DNA of 64,000 bases from Actinobaculum sp. 313 (GTDB taxonomy: Bacteria > Actinomycetota > Actinomycetes > Actinomycetales > Actinomycetaceae). Each line of letters begins with the position of its first letter. Positions within the stretch are counted from its first letter, which is position 1. The DNA lies in the NCBI RefSeq assembly GCF_003073475.1, contig NZ_CP029033.1:434001-498000 (forward strand), written 5' to 3'. Shown in pieces: positions 63,424-64,000 of the stretch. The notes below the pieces were generated by a model, which saw only the letters and a list, made by a program, of their open reading frames with translations, was not told where the DNA came from and ran no database searches. The translations under genes were made by a program, and so were the position numbers.

Positions 63424-64000
63424 ATGAGCGGAACCCGACGTCGTCGTGTGTTGTTGGTCGTTGTAGTAGTGCTAGTGGTCGGGTTGGTGGCTGCCGGGGT
63501 CGCCTTCTGGTGGGTGGTGATACGGGATACGCGTCCGCGCTTTGCGGTCGATGAAGTCGATGATGGTTTGAAGGTGGAGTGGGTGTCGACGGATGTCTCG
63601 GACACTTTGTTTGAGACAACGTATCGGCTCACGAATACGACCGGCGAGGATGTGTGGTTGGGTGGCAGTCGGGGGATTGTGTCGGATCGTTCACGCGGGG
63701 GCTATGCCTTTGCCGCTGCGTTTGTTCCGCCTGATCCTGACGTGGATTACTATGTTGAGCCTGCTAGTGGAGTATCGGTGTTGGGTGCGGGTGAGAGTCG
63801 GTATTTGAATATCTCCGTGGCGCTACCGTTTAGCTTGATGCCGCAGATGGAAGATGATGATTCGGATGTGTATGTTGATCCGTCTTCGCTGCGTATCTGT
63901 GTTGGGTATATTCCGGATTCTGAGCTTCCCGAGGGTATGCCAGAGAAGGGGCTGAACTTGGGCTACCCGGATATGCTCGCGATATACGACTGGACTGGCT
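63424..64000 (+). CDS. tandem paralogue of the membrane-anchored protein (cut by window end)
   Basis: Open from ATG 63424 (GGGAGG 6 bases upstream) to the window end, at least 192 codons. Same layout: MSGTRRRRVLLVVVVVLVVG, membrane helix, then RDTRPRFAVDEVDDGLKVEW, TYRLTNTTGEDVWL, LGAGESR and SSLRICVGYIPDSEL. The membrane-proximal 40 residues are nearly identical to the previous gene and the distal half has diverged, a pattern expected for duplicated immunity genes facing variable toxins. Its own ribosome-binding site and 124-bp spacer mean it is not coupled to the previous gene. Confidence 0.7.
   Translation, partial: MSGTRRRRVLLVVVVVLVVGLVAAGVAFWWVVIRDTRPRFAVDEVDDGLKVEWVSTDVSDTLFETTYRLTNTTGEDVWLGGSRGIVSDRSRGGYAFAAAFVPPDPDVDYYVEPASGVSVLGAGESRYLNISVALPFSLMPQMEDDDSDVYVDPSSLRICVGYIPDSELPEGMPEKGLNLGYPDMLAIYDWTG

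Noticed and set aside
1-64000. tRNA, rRNA or riboswitch
   Set aside because: No cloverleaf-like sequence, rRNA core or known riboswitch consensus was recognised by eye; a covariance-model scan would be decisive.

Overview
The window looks like chromosomal DNA of a high-GC Gram-positive actinobacterium, plausibly Actinomycetaceae-like. This rests on roughly 60% GC with GC-rich third codon positions, frequent GTG starts and ATGA/TGATG gene overlaps, the HemQ/ferrochelatase (coproporphyrin-dependent) haem pathway, WXG100-type proteins, and an actinobacterial long Lhr helicase. I cannot name the species. No rRNA, tRNA or CRISPR array was recognised.

Layout. 1-11.7 kb: end of a GlxA-type AraC regulator, a P-loop kinase, two ABC exporters either side of a MerR regulator, a SnoaL-like protein and a DJ-1/PfpI protein. 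12-15 kb: a Gfo/Idh/MocA oxidoreductase and a sugar isomerase/epimerase, then an unknown gene. 15-25.6 kb: a nearly complete haem regulon, with hemQ-hemH-hemA leftward and hemE-hemY-hemCD-hemB-hemL rightward from a 47-bp divergent promoter region. 25.6-35 kb: a defence region with an NgoMIV-like restriction-modification pair, an Mrr endonuclease, membrane proteins (M50 peptidase, K+ channel), and a second C5-methyltransferase plus endonuclease flanked by IS5-type transposase remnants. 35.7-47.7 kb: carbohydrate catabolism (aldo/keto reductase, DeoC, SorC regulator, iron alcohol dehydrogenase, two FGGY kinases), then a PEP-hydrolase-like TIM-barrel/AraC regulator convergent with a matching TIM-barrel enzyme and a UPF0261/Tm-1-like protein. 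48-60.4 kb: XRE/ImmA and GntR regulators, methylmalonate-semialdehyde dehydrogenase, pyroglutamyl peptidase, a lipoprotein and a very long Lhr helicase. 60.5-64 kb: a small WXG-like protein, a WXG + RTX-repeat + HELAH metallopeptidase protein, and two tandem membrane-anchored paralogues, the second cut by the window end.

Cross-cutting features. (1) Six unrelated genes are each broken by loss of exactly one base in a G or C tract, and one added G/C restores a full-length family-like protein every time. This is more likely consensus error or a shared mutational bias than six decaying genes. (2) Short tandem repeats are unusually common, both in intergenic DNA and as in-frame loop insertions in conserved enzymes. 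(3) A 122-bp palindromic element occurs twice, 52 kb apart, with identical internal spacing. (4) The terminal WXG-RTX-metallopeptidase locus is the best candidate for an undescribed system.
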